The translations under genes were made by a program, and so were the position numbers. Source: CAYPTB01 sp964413535 (GTDB lineage: Bacteria > Planctomycetota > UBA1135 > GCA-002686595). Taken from it: a stretch of DNA of 64,000 bases. The stretch lies in the NCBI GenBank assembly GCA_964413535.1, contig CAYPTB010000027.1:145175-209174 (forward strand), given 5' to 3'. The notes beneath the pieces are model-generated. The model worked only from the letters and a program-made list of their open reading frames with translations, did not search any database and was not told the DNA's origin. Numbering within the stretch: position 1 is the stretch's first letter; each line of letters starts with the position of its first letter. Below are positions 44,578-52,908 of the stretch, in pieces.

Positions 44578-45408
44578 CTATCCGATCTCGAAGCGCGAGA
44601 AGGCCTCGACGCGCGCCGACTTCCCGAGCTCCTTCTCGAGCACCTTCCCGACCGTGAGCTCGTCGTCCCGCACCCAGGGCTGCTCGAGCAGCACGCTCGC
44701 CGCGTAGAACTTGTCGAGCTTCCCGGCCAGGATCTTCTCCCGGATGTTCTCGGGCTTCTTCTCCACCTCGCCGCGGTGGATCTCCTTCTCGCGCTCGACC
44801 GCCGCCGCAGGAACCTCTTCGCGGTTCGAGTACTCGGGCTTGTATGCGGCGATGTGGAAGCAGAGGTCCTTGATCAGAGGATCGGCGTCCGCGCCCTTGT
44901 CCGTCGTCACCGACACGAGCACGCCGACCTTGTTGTTGTGGTGGATGTAGGCGGCGACGCGGCCCTTCGGGTTCGCGTAGCTCGCGACGCGGGCGATGGA
45001 GATGTTCTCCCCGAGCTTGCCGACGAGCGCCTTGACCTGGTCCGAGACGGTGCCGCCCTTGCCCCACGGCTGGCCCAGGAGCTCGTCCACGCCGGTCGCG
45101 GGCTGCGCCCGCACGTGGTTGATGAGATCGCCGAGGAAGGCTTCGAAGTCCGCGGCGCGCCCGGCGAAGTCGGTCTCGCAGGTCACCGCGACCATCGCGC
45201 CGCTCGTGCCGGAGGTCTCGGCGTGGACGCGGCCCTCGCCCATCTCGCGCGAGGCCTTCTTCTCCGCCGACTTGAGCCCCTGCTTGCGCAGGTAGTCGAA
45301 GGCCTGCTCCATGTCGCCCTTCGCCTCCGACAGGGCGCGCTTGCAGTCCATCATCGCGGCGCCGCTCTTCTCGCGCAGCTCGCGAACCATCGCTGAGGTG
45401 ATTTCCAT
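44578..45408 (-). CDS. tsf: translation elongation factor Ts
   Basis: A 276-residue EF-Ts. The N-terminal UBA-like domain (MVRELREKSGAAMMDCKRAL) is followed by the core with CETDFAGRAADFEAFLGDL (the conserved ETDF motif) and the dimerisation/EF-Tu-binding region ending VGKVLEKELGKSARVEAFSRFEIG. It exchanges GDP for GTP on EF-Tu. It lies 117 bases after rpsB and 69 bases before pyrH, so it is in the rpsB operon. Confidence 0.97.
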   Translation of the reverse strand: MEITSAMVRELREKSGAAMMDCKRALSEAKGDMEQAFDYLRKQGLKSAEKKASREMGEGRVHAETSGTSGAMVAVTCETDFAGRAADFEAFLGDLINHVRAQPATGVDELLGQPWGKGGTVSDQVKALVGKLGENISIARVASYANPKGRVAAYIHHNNKVGVLVSVTTDKGADADPLIKDLCFHIAAYKPEYSNREEVPAAAVEREKEIHRGEVEKKPENIREKILAGKLDKFYAASVLLEQPWVRDDELTVGKVLEKELGKSARVEAFSRFEIG

Positions 45409-45525
45409 GTGTCGTAGGGATCGATTCGGCCCGGGGAAAGCCTCGGCGCGCGTGGGAACCCCGCTTCCCCGCGCACGGCGCGTCCACGCCGGCGCGCGCG
45501 TCGCTCGGCAATCAGCAGGATGCGC

Positions 45526-46458
45526 TCAGGACCCGTGATCGCCCGGAGTGGCGGCGGTCTTGTGCTCCACGGCGGCGGCGTCGTCCTCCGCGATCTCGGG
45601 AGTCGCCTCGCTCGGCTCCTCCGCTCCCGCCTCGTCGGCTTGGGCTTCTTGGGGTCCGCGCTCCTGCGTGCGGCGCGGCGGGAGCTTGCGGCCGCGCGTC
45701 GGCCGCGGCTCGTCGCTCGGAGCGATCTCGTCGCTGGTGCGCCGGGCGGAGTCCGTCGTGGCCATCCGCTCGCGGTTGTTGGCGCCGCCTTCCTCGACGG
45801 CTCCGGCGAGCGCTTCCACGAGCAGACGCACCGACTTGAGCGCGTCGTCGTTGCCGGGGATCACGACGTCGACCTCGCTCGGGTCGCAGTCCGTGTCGCA
45901 GACGCCGATCACGGCCACGCCGAGCTTGCGCGCCTCGCGCACCGCGTTGGTCTCGCGCGCCGGATCGACCACGACCATCGCGCCGGGGATCCCGGCCATG
46001 TCGCGGATGCCCGACAGGTTGCGGTCGATCTTGCGCCGCTCACGCCGCAGGGACGCGACCATCTTCTTCGAGTACTGGGAGAGCGTGCCGTCTTCCTCCA
46101 TCGACTCGAGCTCTTCGAGGCGCCGCAGGCGGCTGCGGATGACGGAGAAGTTCGTGAGCGTCCCGCCGATCCAGCGCTCGGTGACGACCGGCATGCCGGT
46201 GCGCTCGCCCGCCTCGCGGATCACTCCCTTGACCTGGCGCTTGGTTCCGACCCACAGGATCTGCGAGCCCTCGGCAGCCAGGTGATAGAGGAAGTTCTGA
46301 GCTCGCAGCAGGCCGCGAACGGTCTGCTTGAGATCGATGACGTGGATCGTGTTGCGGCGCCCGTGGATGTACGGCGCCATCTTCGGATTCCATCGCGACA
46401 CGCGACATCCGAAGTGCACCCCCGCTTCGAGCAGGGATTGGACGTTGATCTTATCCAT
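45526..46458 (-). CDS. rpsB: 30S ribosomal protein S2 with acidic C-terminal extension
   Basis: A 310-residue S2. The core (1-230) contains LLEAGVHFGCRVSRWNPKMAPYIHG, VGTKRQVKGVIREAG, RWIGGTLTNFSVIRSRLRRL, PGAMVVVDPARETNAVREA and IPGNDDALKSVRLLVEALA, all S2 hallmarks. The last ~80 residues are an Ala/Glu/Pro-rich low-complexity tail, while most S2 proteins stop near 240-260 residues; this extension is unusual. It heads the rpsB-tsf-pyrH-frr operon. A consensus promoter lies about 200 bases upstream. Confidence 0.97.
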   Translation of the reverse strand: MDKINVQSLLEAGVHFGCRVSRWNPKMAPYIHGRRNTIHVIDLKQTVRGLLRAQNFLYHLAAEGSQILWVGTKRQVKGVIREAGERTGMPVVTERWIGGTLTNFSVIRSRLRRLEELESMEEDGTLSQYSKKMVASLRRERRKIDRNLSGIRDMAGIPGAMVVVDPARETNAVREARKLGVAVIGVCDTDCDPSEVDVVIPGNDDALKSVRLLVEALAGAVEEGGANNRERMATTDSARRTSDEIAPSDEPRPTRGRKLPPRRTQERGPQEAQADEAGAEEPSEATPEIAEDDAAAVEHKTAATPGDHGS

Positions 46459-46654
46459 GAAGGATCCGAGCGCCCGCCGGATCCATCCGGCACGGGCACG
46501 CGGCGGCAATTTGGGTTGGTGGGAACTCGCCCTCGAGACGCCAGAGAGACGACCACGCCGCTCCGACCGCGCATCGGCAGGAGAGGTCGGCGCCGCGCGG
46601 CACCACGAAGTCGGGCGATTCCACCGGGATCGGGCGGTCCCGGAGAGAATGCGG
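46459..46654 (-). promoter_or_regulatory. long 5' leader of rpsB
   Basis: This is the ~196-base untranslated leader expected between the promoter (46661-46688) and the rpsB ATG. In other bacteria S2 binds its own leader to repress translation; a leader of this length allows the same here, but no specific motif was verified. Confidence 0.4.
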
Positions 46655-46660
46655 CGGGCG

Positions 46661-46688
46661 ATTCTAGTCCCCGAGGGGGTCGTGTCAA
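46661..46688 (-). promoter_or_regulatory. sigma70 promoter of the rpsB operon
   Basis: On the minus strand a perfect TTGACA (46683-46688) and TAGAAT (46661-46666, 5/6) are 16 bases apart. This is the best promoter match in the window and lies at the expected place for a ribosomal protein operon. Confidence 0.75.
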
Positions 46689-46919
46689 TCGCGCCGATTC
46701 GGCAGCGCAACGCGGCGGGACGCGTCGCCGGAGCCCGCACGCGGGTCGCTTCGCCGAAAAAAAACCCTCCGCCGAAGGCCTCGACTGCGACTTCCTAGCA
46801 TAATTTCCAAGCCGCGACGGGACCGGACGCGGCGCTCCCTCCTCGAACCCGTCGCGCCGCTCTCTCCAGTCGACCGGAGAGCGCTCGAAGCTCGCCTCCC
46901 GCACCCAAGGCTCGTCACC
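46689..46919. other. gene-free stretch between the rpsB promoter and the GGDEF gene
   Basis: No reading frame with coding character is seen. It contains an A8 run (46757-46764) and a small AT-rich patch (CATAAT at 46799-46804) that could serve as a -10 box for the GGDEF gene, although no clear -35 is found. Confidence 0.5.
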
Positions 46920-47876
46920 ATGTCCAAGAGATCGCCGATCCTCTTCTGCGATCACCGTGGGGAGCGAACGGAGGCCATCGCGGGCGTCCTGGAGGCGCTC
47001 GGCTACCCGGTCGCGACGACGACCTTCCTGCGCCGCTCCCTCGAGAGCCTGGCGAAGCTCTCCCCCGCCGTCGTCGTCGTGCACCCGCTCGCGTCCCAGG
47101 GCCAGGTGGAGATCCAGGCCATGGATCGAGCGCGCGGCGGCGCTCCGGGGACGAACGACGAGGACGGCCGGGTCCCGCCCGCCCTCCTGATCGTGGGCGA
47201 CGCCGAGCTCTCGCGGCTCGCCGCGGGAACCTCGCTCACGGGGGGCCCCTGGGACGTCATCCGCGCCGACGCCCCCGCGGAGGAGTGGCGCCTGCGCATC
47301 GGGCGCCTGGAGCGCGAGCGCCAGGACCAGGGCCGCATGCAGGACCTCGCCCACCGCGCTTCGCACGACGAGCTCACCGGTCTCTTGCGCAAGGACGCCT
47401 TCCAGGGCCGCTTGCAGGAGCACTTCTCGGCTGCCCAGCGCCACCGCTTCGAGCTGGCGCTCGTGCTGATCGACCTGGACGACTTCGGGCTCGTCAACAA
47501 GCGCCACGATCACGTCGTCGGCGACCGCTTGATCGCCCAGGTCGGCGAGGTGATCCGCAAGGCGCTGCGCACCGAGGACGTCGCCGGGCGGCTCGGCGGG
47601 GACGAGTTCGCGGTCCTGCTCCCGTACACGAGCAAGATGGACGCGTCGTCGGTCGTGAACCGCCTGCGCGACGAGATCGGGAAGCTCTCGGGCCGCGTGC
47701 CCGGCGCGAACGCGGAGATCCGCGTCGGCTCGAGCATCGGCTTCGAGACCTTCGACGGGGGGGACGTCGGCTCGCTCGAAGACCTGCGACTGCACGCCGA
47801 GCGCGCCCTGCGACGCGCCAAGGAGCGCGGCGGCAACCAGGGCGTCTACTTCCGCAGCTTGGAGGAGTCTCGCTAG
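46920..47876 (+). CDS. diguanylate cyclase with N-terminal receiver-like domain
   Basis: A 318-residue protein. The N-terminus (FCDHRGERTEAIAGVLEALGYPV) has receiver-domain character without a clear phospho-Asp. The GGDEF domain begins at about 140 (HDELTGLLRKDAFQGRL), with LIDLDDFGLVNKRHDHVVGDRLI and an intact GGDEF at 226-230 (GRLGGDEFAVLLP). R217-x-x-D220, five residues before it, forms the inhibitory I-site, so the enzyme should make cyclic-di-GMP under product control. The stop codon overlaps that of mnmG on the other strand in a CTAG sequence (47873-47876). Confidence 0.92.
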   Translation: MSKRSPILFCDHRGERTEAIAGVLEALGYPVATTTFLRRSLESLAKLSPAVVVVHPLASQGQVEIQAMDRARGGAPGTNDEDGRVPPALLIVGDAELSRLAAGTSLTGGPWDVIRADAPAEEWRLRIGRLERERQDQGRMQDLAHRASHDELTGLLRKDAFQGRLQEHFSAAQRHRFELALVLIDLDDFGLVNKRHDHVVGDRLIAQVGEVIRKALRTEDVAGRLGGDEFAVLLPYTSKMDASSVVNRLRDEIGKLSGRVPGANAEIRVGSSIGFETFDGGDVGSLEDLRLHAERALRRAKERGGNQGVYFRSLEESR

Positions 47877-49816
47877 GACGAGGGCTCGACCCTCCCCCTC
47901 TCGATGTACACCGCCAGCAACGCCACGTCCGGCGGATTCACGCCCGCAATGCGCGACGCCGCGCCCAGCGTCCGCGGCCGCAGGCACGCGAGCTTCTCGC
48001 GCGCTTCCCGCGAGAGCCCGGTGAGCTCTGCGAACGACAGATCCGCGGGGATCTCGGTCGACTCCTGGCGCCGCATGCGCTCCACGTTCTGCCGCTGGCG
48101 CTCCACGTAGCCCGCGTACTTGACCTCGGCCTCCACGCCGGCGCGCAACCCCGCGCCCAGCTCGAGCGCCGCGACTTCCGGAAAACGCGCCTCGAGGCCC
48201 GCGAGCTCGATCTCCGGCCGCCGGAGCACCTCGATCAGCGTCCGCCCCCCGTGCTCGGGATCGCGCACCGCGCGCAGGACGTCCAGCGCGCCGTCCTTCC
48301 GTGCGCGCCGCGCGCGGCAGCGCGTGAGCGCCTCCGCGCTCGCCAACCCGATCGCGGCGGCGCGCGGCGTGAGCCGCTCGTCCGCGTCGTCGTGCCGCAG
48401 GCACAACCGGTACTCCGCGCGGCTCGTGAACATGCGGTAGGGCTCGGTGGGCTGGCTCACCACCAAGTCGTCCACCAAGACTCCGGTGTAGCCCTCGTCG
48501 CGTCCGACGACGAAGGGCGCGCGTCCGCTGCTCCACAGGGCCGCGTTCGCGCCGGCCACGAGCCCCTGCGCGGCGGCTTCCTCGTAACCCGAGGTGCCGT
48601 TGATCTGCCCCGCCAGAAAGAGCCCTTCCACGTCGCGCACGGCGAGCGTCGGGTCGAGCTGCGACGGCTGCACGAAGTCGTACTCGACGGCGTAGCCGTG
48701 GCGCAGGAAGCGCGCGTGCTCGAGGCCGCGCACCGTGCGCACGAACGCCTCCTGGATCTCGGCCGGCAGCGACGTGGAGATCCCGTTGACGTAGACGACG
48801 TCGGTGTCGAGGCCCTCGGGCTCGAGGTAAACGAGGTGCCGCTCCCGTTCGGGGAAGCGCATGACCTTGTCCTCGACCGACGGACAGTAGCGCGGGCCGC
48901 GGCCGCGGATGCGACCCGCGTACATCGGAGCGCGGTGCACGTTGTCGCGGATGAGCGCGTGGGTGCGCTCGTTCGTGTGCGTGAGGTGGCAGGCCACCTG
49001 CTCGAGCACGGGGAAGCGCGCGTGCGGCTCCTCCGACGCGAAGGCGAAGGGCTGCGGGTGCGGATCGCCCCACTGCGCTTCGAGCGCGTCCCAGTCGATG
49101 CCCTCGCGCGCGAGGCGCGGCGGCGTGCCGGTCTTGAGCCGGCCCACGGCGAGGCCGAGCGCTTCGAGCGCGCGCGAGAGCCCGCCGAAGGAGCCCTCGC
49201 CGACGCGGCCGCCCGCCGATTGCTCGTCACCGGTGTGCATGATCGCCTGGAGGAACGTGCCCGTCGTGAGGACGACGGCGTCGGCGAAGAGCTCGCGTCC
49301 GTCGGCGAGCCGCACGCCGGCCACGCGCCGGCGTCCGCCGTGGCCCTCCTCGACGATCAGCTCGTCGGCGGCGAGGCCCAGGAGCTCGAGCCCGGGCGCC
49401 GCGCGCACGCGGCGCGTGATCTCCTCGCGGTAGCGGTGGCGGTCGGCCTGCGCGCGGGGCGCGCGCACCGCGTAGCCCTTGCCCGTGTTGAGCATCCGGA
49501 ACTGGATGCCGGTCGCGTCCGTCGCTTCGCCCATCGCGCCGCCCAGCGCGTCGACCTCGCGCGCGAGCTGGCCCTTCGCCAAGCCGCCGATCGCCGGATT
49601 GCAGCTCATCTCGCCGATCCGATCGAGGCGCGGCGTCGCGAGCACGACGTGCGCGGACAAGCGAGCCGCCGCGAGCGCCGCTTCGACGCCCGCGTGCCCC
49701 GCACCCACGACGATCACGTCGGCGTCGCGCCGCCCGCGCTCGGCCGGGCGCGGGTGGGGATGGGGATGGGCTCGGATGTTCACGGGAGGCTCTGGGCGCT
49801 CGGGCGCAAAGCACAT
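47873..49816 (-). CDS. mnmG: tRNA uridine-5-carboxymethylaminomethyl modification enzyme
   Basis: A 647-residue flavoprotein. The FAD-binding VIVVGAGHAGVEAALAAARL is near residues 34-53, followed by EMSCNPAIGGLAKGQLAREVDALGG, which is diagnostic for MnmG/GidA. Further signatures are GRLKTGTPPRL, LAGQINGTSGYEEAAAQGLVAGANAA, FTSRAEYRLCLRHDDAD and the C-terminal LSREAREKLACLRPRTLGAASRI. With MnmE it modifies the wobble uridine of several tRNAs. The ATG at 49816 gives a 30-residue His/Pro-rich lead; a GTG at 49783 is an alternative start. No mnmE is seen in the window. Confidence 0.96.
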   Translation of the reverse strand: MCFAPERPEPPVNIRAHPHPHPRPAERGRRDADVIVVGAGHAGVEAALAAARLSAHVVLATPRLDRIGEMSCNPAIGGLAKGQLAREVDALGGAMGEATDATGIQFRMLNTGKGYAVRAPRAQADRHRYREEITRRVRAAPGLELLGLAADELIVEEGHGGRRRVAGVRLADGRELFADAVVLTTGTFLQAIMHTGDEQSAGGRVGEGSFGGLSRALEALGLAVGRLKTGTPPRLAREGIDWDALEAQWGDPHPQPFAFASEEPHARFPVLEQVACHLTHTNERTHALIRDNVHRAPMYAGRIRGRGPRYCPSVEDKVMRFPERERHLVYLEPEGLDTDVVYVNGISTSLPAEIQEAFVRTVRGLEHARFLRHGYAVEYDFVQPSQLDPTLAVRDVEGLFLAGQINGTSGYEEAAAQGLVAGANAALWSSGRAPFVVGRDEGYTGVLVDDLVVSQPTEPYRMFTSRAEYRLCLRHDDADERLTPRAAAIGLASAEALTRCRARRARKDGALDVLRAVRDPEHGGRTLIEVLRRPEIELAGLEARFPEVAALELGAGLRAGVEAEVKYAGYVERQRQNVERMRRQESTEIPADLSFAELTGLSREAREKLACLRPRTLGAASRIAGVNPPDVALLAVYIERGRVEPSS

Positions 49817-49900
49817 TCAACCCGAGCGGAGGGCGCGCGCCCAGACCGGGGCGGGCGAGCGCGCTCAACCCGAGCAGCGCGGGCGGTCGATCCACGGGGC

Positions 49901-50056
49901 GTGCACTCGTGGGTCTTCAGGAATCGCGTGGGACTCGGCGCGCTCTACGCGCTCGGCGCGGGCCAGGTCGAACGCGATCCCCGCCTGTGCGACGCGCGCG
50001 AGGTCCTGCGTCCCCATCCCAAGCGCCGGCCCCAGCCGCGCCCGCGCGGCGCGTAG
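49901..50056 (+). CDS. possible small protein or gene remnant
   Basis: An open frame of 51 codons from GTG 49901 to TAG 50056. Its third codon positions are about 88% G or C while second positions are near 55%, the pattern of real coding sequence in this genome. The start reads MHSWVFRNRVGLGALYALGAG, the rest is Arg/Pro-rich, and the stop lies inside the first copy of a 20-bp direct repeat. It may be a real small protein or the tail of a decayed gene. The rest of the ~300-base gap between mnmG and the HEAT protein shows no gene. Confidence 0.3.
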   Translation: MHSWVFRNRVGLGALYALGAGQVERDPRLCDAREVLRPHPKRRPQPRPRGA

Positions 50057-50091
50057 TACGTAGTAACGGGACCGCGCCCGCGCGGCGCGTA
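50036..50091. repeat. 20-bp direct repeat, two copies 36 bases apart
   Basis: CCGCGCCCGCGCGGCGCGTA occurs at 50036-50055 and 50072-50091. The spacer contains two copies of GTAGTA. The arms of each unit can pair with each other. Confidence 0.85.
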
Positions 50092-50112
50092 ACAGGGCCG
50101 GCTTCCGCGCCT

Positions 50113-50118
50113 AGAATC
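50113..50118 (+). promoter_or_regulatory. -10 box next to the start codon at 50124
   Basis: TAGAAT ends five bases before the ATG, so transcription would begin at or beside the start codon and the message could be leaderless. No strong -35 box is seen. Confidence 0.35.
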
Positions 50119-50123
50119 GGCGA

Positions 50124-51401
50124 ATGCCCGCCGGCTGGCTCCTCCTGCTCGTGCTCGCCTCGCCGTTCCAGGAGCCGAGCCGATCCGAGCGCCCTTCGCT
50201 GGAGGAGGTGCTCGTGCGGTTGCGCGCGCGCCGGGACGCGGCGCGAGCGGTCCTCCTGCCGCGCGTCGTCGAGCTCGTCGGGCGCCTCGACCTGCTGCGC
50301 CCGGACGCTCCTTTGGAGGCGCTGGCCGCCCTGCAGGCCGAGCTCGCCCGGCTGCCGCCCGAGACCGCGCCGTTGATCGTCCCCTACCTCGATCCCGGCG
50401 AAGGAACGGCGCAATCGCGCCGCGCGGACGAGCTCGCGCTCGCGCTCGGGCCGATCGGCATCGGCGGGGTGCTCGACGAGCTCGCCTTGCTCGCGCGCAA
50501 CGGCAGCCCGAGCGGTCGCAAGCGCGCCGTCCTGGTGCTCGCCCGCTCGGGGGGAGCGCGCGTGCTCCCCGTGCTCCGCGGTCTGTGGGACGACGGACCG
50601 CCGGATCTCGCGGCGGATGTCTTCGCCGCGCTGCTCGCACTCTCGGACGCCGAGGCGGCGGGAGAGCTCGCTTCGGCGGCGCTCGGAGCCGGTGAGCCGG
50701 AGCGCATCGACGCAGCTCTCGAGGCGCTCCTCCGAACGGGAAAGAGCGCGCGGGAAGCCGTGCGCGGCGTCCTCGAAGAACCGGCGCTCGCCGAGCCGCG
50801 CCTCGAGGCGCTCTTCGCCTACTACCTCGCTCGACCGACCGAGTTCGCCTCCGCCGAAGCAGAGCTCCTGTTCGACCGGATCGAGCGTTCCCCGCTGCCC
50901 ACGGCGCGTCTCGTGGCCCTGATCGAGCGCCTGCCGGACCTCGCGCGTTCACGCGCGGGCAAGGTCGAGTGGATCGATCTCCTGCGTGATTTCGGGACGC
51001 GCACGAGCGGAGAGCTCTCCACGGCTTGCCTGGTCGCGCTCGCGCGTCTCGGCGACCGCGGGGCGCGGCGGGACCTGCTCGAGGGCGTCGGCGCGCGCTT
51101 TGCGAATCCGAAGGTCCTGGAGGCCTACTTGGCGCGCGGTCGACTGTTCTTGCGGCTCGAGGAGCCGAGCGAGGCCGCGCGCGAGTTCGAGCGCGCGTTC
51201 GAGATCGTCCGCCTACCGCTCGAGCAGCGTTACCCGATCGGGATCCTGCTCGCCCGCGCGCTGTGCCGTTCGGACAAGCTGCGCCGCGCGTCCGAGGTCC
51301 TGGCCGAGCTCCAGCTCCTCCCCCTCCAGAAGACGGAGCTCGCCTCCGATCCCGATTTCCAAGAGCTCGCCGCCAGCCGCTACGGGGACGTCCTGCACTG
51401 A
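50124..51401 (+). CDS. exported HEAT/TPR-type repeat protein
   Basis: A 425-residue protein with a short signal peptide (AGWLLLLVLASPFQ). The sequence is almost entirely alpha-helical, with repeats such as LEALAALQAELARLPPETAPLIVPYL, GVLDELALLARNGSPSGRKRAVLVLARSGG and AADVFAALLALSDAEAAGELASAAL (HEAT-like). Later comes a tetratricopeptide-like part (AYLARGRLFLRLEEPSEAAREFERAFEI, LLARALCRSDKLRRASEVLAEL). It is probably a periplasmic scaffold, similar in kind to the protein at 11158-11925. The partner is unknown. Confidence 0.8.
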   Translation: MPAGWLLLLVLASPFQEPSRSERPSLEEVLVRLRARRDAARAVLLPRVVELVGRLDLLRPDAPLEALAALQAELARLPPETAPLIVPYLDPGEGTAQSRRADELALALGPIGIGGVLDELALLARNGSPSGRKRAVLVLARSGGARVLPVLRGLWDDGPPDLAADVFAALLALSDAEAAGELASAALGAGEPERIDAALEALLRTGKSAREAVRGVLEEPALAEPRLEALFAYYLARPTEFASAEAELLFDRIERSPLPTARLVALIERLPDLARSRAGKVEWIDLLRDFGTRTSGELSTACLVALARLGDRGARRDLLEGVGARFANPKVLEAYLARGRLFLRLEEPSEAAREFERAFEIVRLPLEQRYPIGILLARALCRSDKLRRASEVLAELQLLPLQKTELASDPDFQELAASRYGDVLH

Positions 51402-51410
51402 CGCGCGCGC

Positions 51411-52724
51411 TCAGGCGCGCACGTAGGAGGCGATCGCGTGGGCGCGGTCACCCAGGGCGTTGCGCGTGTCCACCACGATGCGGGCGTGTTGCGCGACGAG
51501 GTCCCAGTCGAACGCGCGGTGGTCGGTGGCGACGACGACCGCGTCGCAGGCCACAAGCGTCTCGGCCGTGAGCGGCACCGACTGGTAGTGCGAGAGGTCG
51601 TGCTCGCGCATCTTGGGCGGGATCGGGACGTGCGGATCGGTGTAGGCCACGTCGGCGCCGAGCTCGGCGAAGCGCTCGATGAGCGTCACCGCGGGGGACT
51701 CGCGCACGTCGTCGACGTCGGGCTTGTAGGCGAGACCCATCACGAGGATGCGCGCGCCCTTCACCGACTTTCCGGCGTCGTTGAGCGCGAGCATCGTCTT
51801 CTTCACGACGTACTCGGGCATCTGGGTGTTGATCTCGCCCGCGAGCTCGATGAACTTCGTCGCGAGGCCCACGCGCCGCGCGGCCCAGGTCAAGTAGAAC
51901 GGGTCGACCGGGATGCAGTGGCCGCCCAGCCCCGGCCCGGGCGTGAACTTCATGAAGCCGAAGGGCTTCGTCGAGGCGGCCTCGATCACCTTCCACACGT
52001 CGATGTCCATGGCGTCGAGGATGACCTTCATCTCGTTCACCAGGGCGATGTTCACCGAGCGGAAGACGTTCTCGAGCAGCTTGGCGGCTTCCGCGATCTC
52101 CGCGCTCTCGACCAGCGTCACGGAGTCGAGCACCGCGCTGTACAGCGCATGCGCCGTCTCGCCGGAGCGCGCGCAGGTGCCGCCCACGAGCTTCGGGATC
52201 TGGCGCACGTCGCCGCCCTCCTGGCGCCCGGGGTCCTGGCGCTCGGGCGAGAACGCGAGCAGGTAGTCCTCCCCCATCCGCAGCCCGCCGGCCGACAGGA
52301 TGCCGCCCAGGATCTCGCGCGTCGTGCCGGGGAAGGTCGTCGACTCGAGGACGACGAGCTGCCCCTTGCGCAGCGTCTTCGCGACGGACCGGGCCGAGGA
52401 CTCGACGAACTGCAGGTCGGGCTCGTTGTGCTCGCCGAGCGGCGTGGGCACGCAGATGATGGCCGCGTCGACCTCCGCGAGCCGCGCGAAGTCCCCGGTC
52501 GGCGTGAAGCGGCCGGTCCCTTGGATCTCACGCACCATCTCGTCCCCCAGGTGCCCGATGTAGTTCCGGCCCTTCGTGAGGGACGCGATCTTCGACTCGT
52601 CCGTGTCGAAGCCGAGCACCGTGAAACCGGCGCGCGTCATCGCCGCGGCGAGCGGCAGACCGACGTAGCCCAGGCCGATCACGCCGACCGTGGCGGACCG
52701 ATCGCGGATCTTCTTCTCCAACAT
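51411..52724 (-). CDS. nucleotide-sugar dehydrogenase, UDP-GlcNAc dehydrogenase (WbpA)-like
   Basis: A 437-residue UDP-glucose/GDP-mannose dehydrogenase family enzyme. NAD-binding VGVIGLGYVGLPLA is at 13-26. CVPTPLGEHNEPDL and LESTTFPGTT are in the middle, K254 lies in STKPFGF, and the catalytic Cys270 is in PGLGGHCIPVDPFYLTW. The form GGHCIPVDPFYL is seen in the WbpA/WbpO group that oxidises UDP-HexNAc to the uronic acid, rather than in UDP-glucose dehydrogenases (GGxCFPKD). Its product would feed the WbpB-WbpD fusion and WbpE-like enzyme 24 kb away. GAGGGAGA upstream of the ATG supports the start. Confidence 0.9.
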   Translation of the reverse strand: MLEKKIRDRSATVGVIGLGYVGLPLAAAMTRAGFTVLGFDTDESKIASLTKGRNYIGHLGDEMVREIQGTGRFTPTGDFARLAEVDAAIICVPTPLGEHNEPDLQFVESSARSVAKTLRKGQLVVLESTTFPGTTREILGGILSAGGLRMGEDYLLAFSPERQDPGRQEGGDVRQIPKLVGGTCARSGETAHALYSAVLDSVTLVESAEIAEAAKLLENVFRSVNIALVNEMKVILDAMDIDVWKVIEAASTKPFGFMKFTPGPGLGGHCIPVDPFYLTWAARRVGLATKFIELAGEINTQMPEYVVKKTMLALNDAGKSVKGARILVMGLAYKPDVDDVRESPAVTLIERFAELGADVAYTDPHVPIPPKMREHDLSHYQSVPLTAETLVACDAVVVATDHRAFDWDLVAQHARIVVDTRNALGDRAHAIASYVRA

Positions 52725-52908
52725 CGGGGTTCTCCCTCGGGCGCTTCCCTGGTGCTCCGGGTGCGCGAGAGCGGCGGGAGTCTGACCAGGGGAGGAAGGG
52801 TTGTCCAGGCGCCGAGGATCGCCGCGCTGCCACCTCCGCTCGCCCCGCTCCCTTTACCCGGGCACGAGAACCGCTAGCTTGCGTCGCGCGCGAGCTCGCG
52901 CGCAGGCC

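Noticed and set aside
46757..46764. A8 run as an intrinsic terminator
   Set aside because: There is no strong GC stem directly before the run in either direction; the possible pairing is only five bases.
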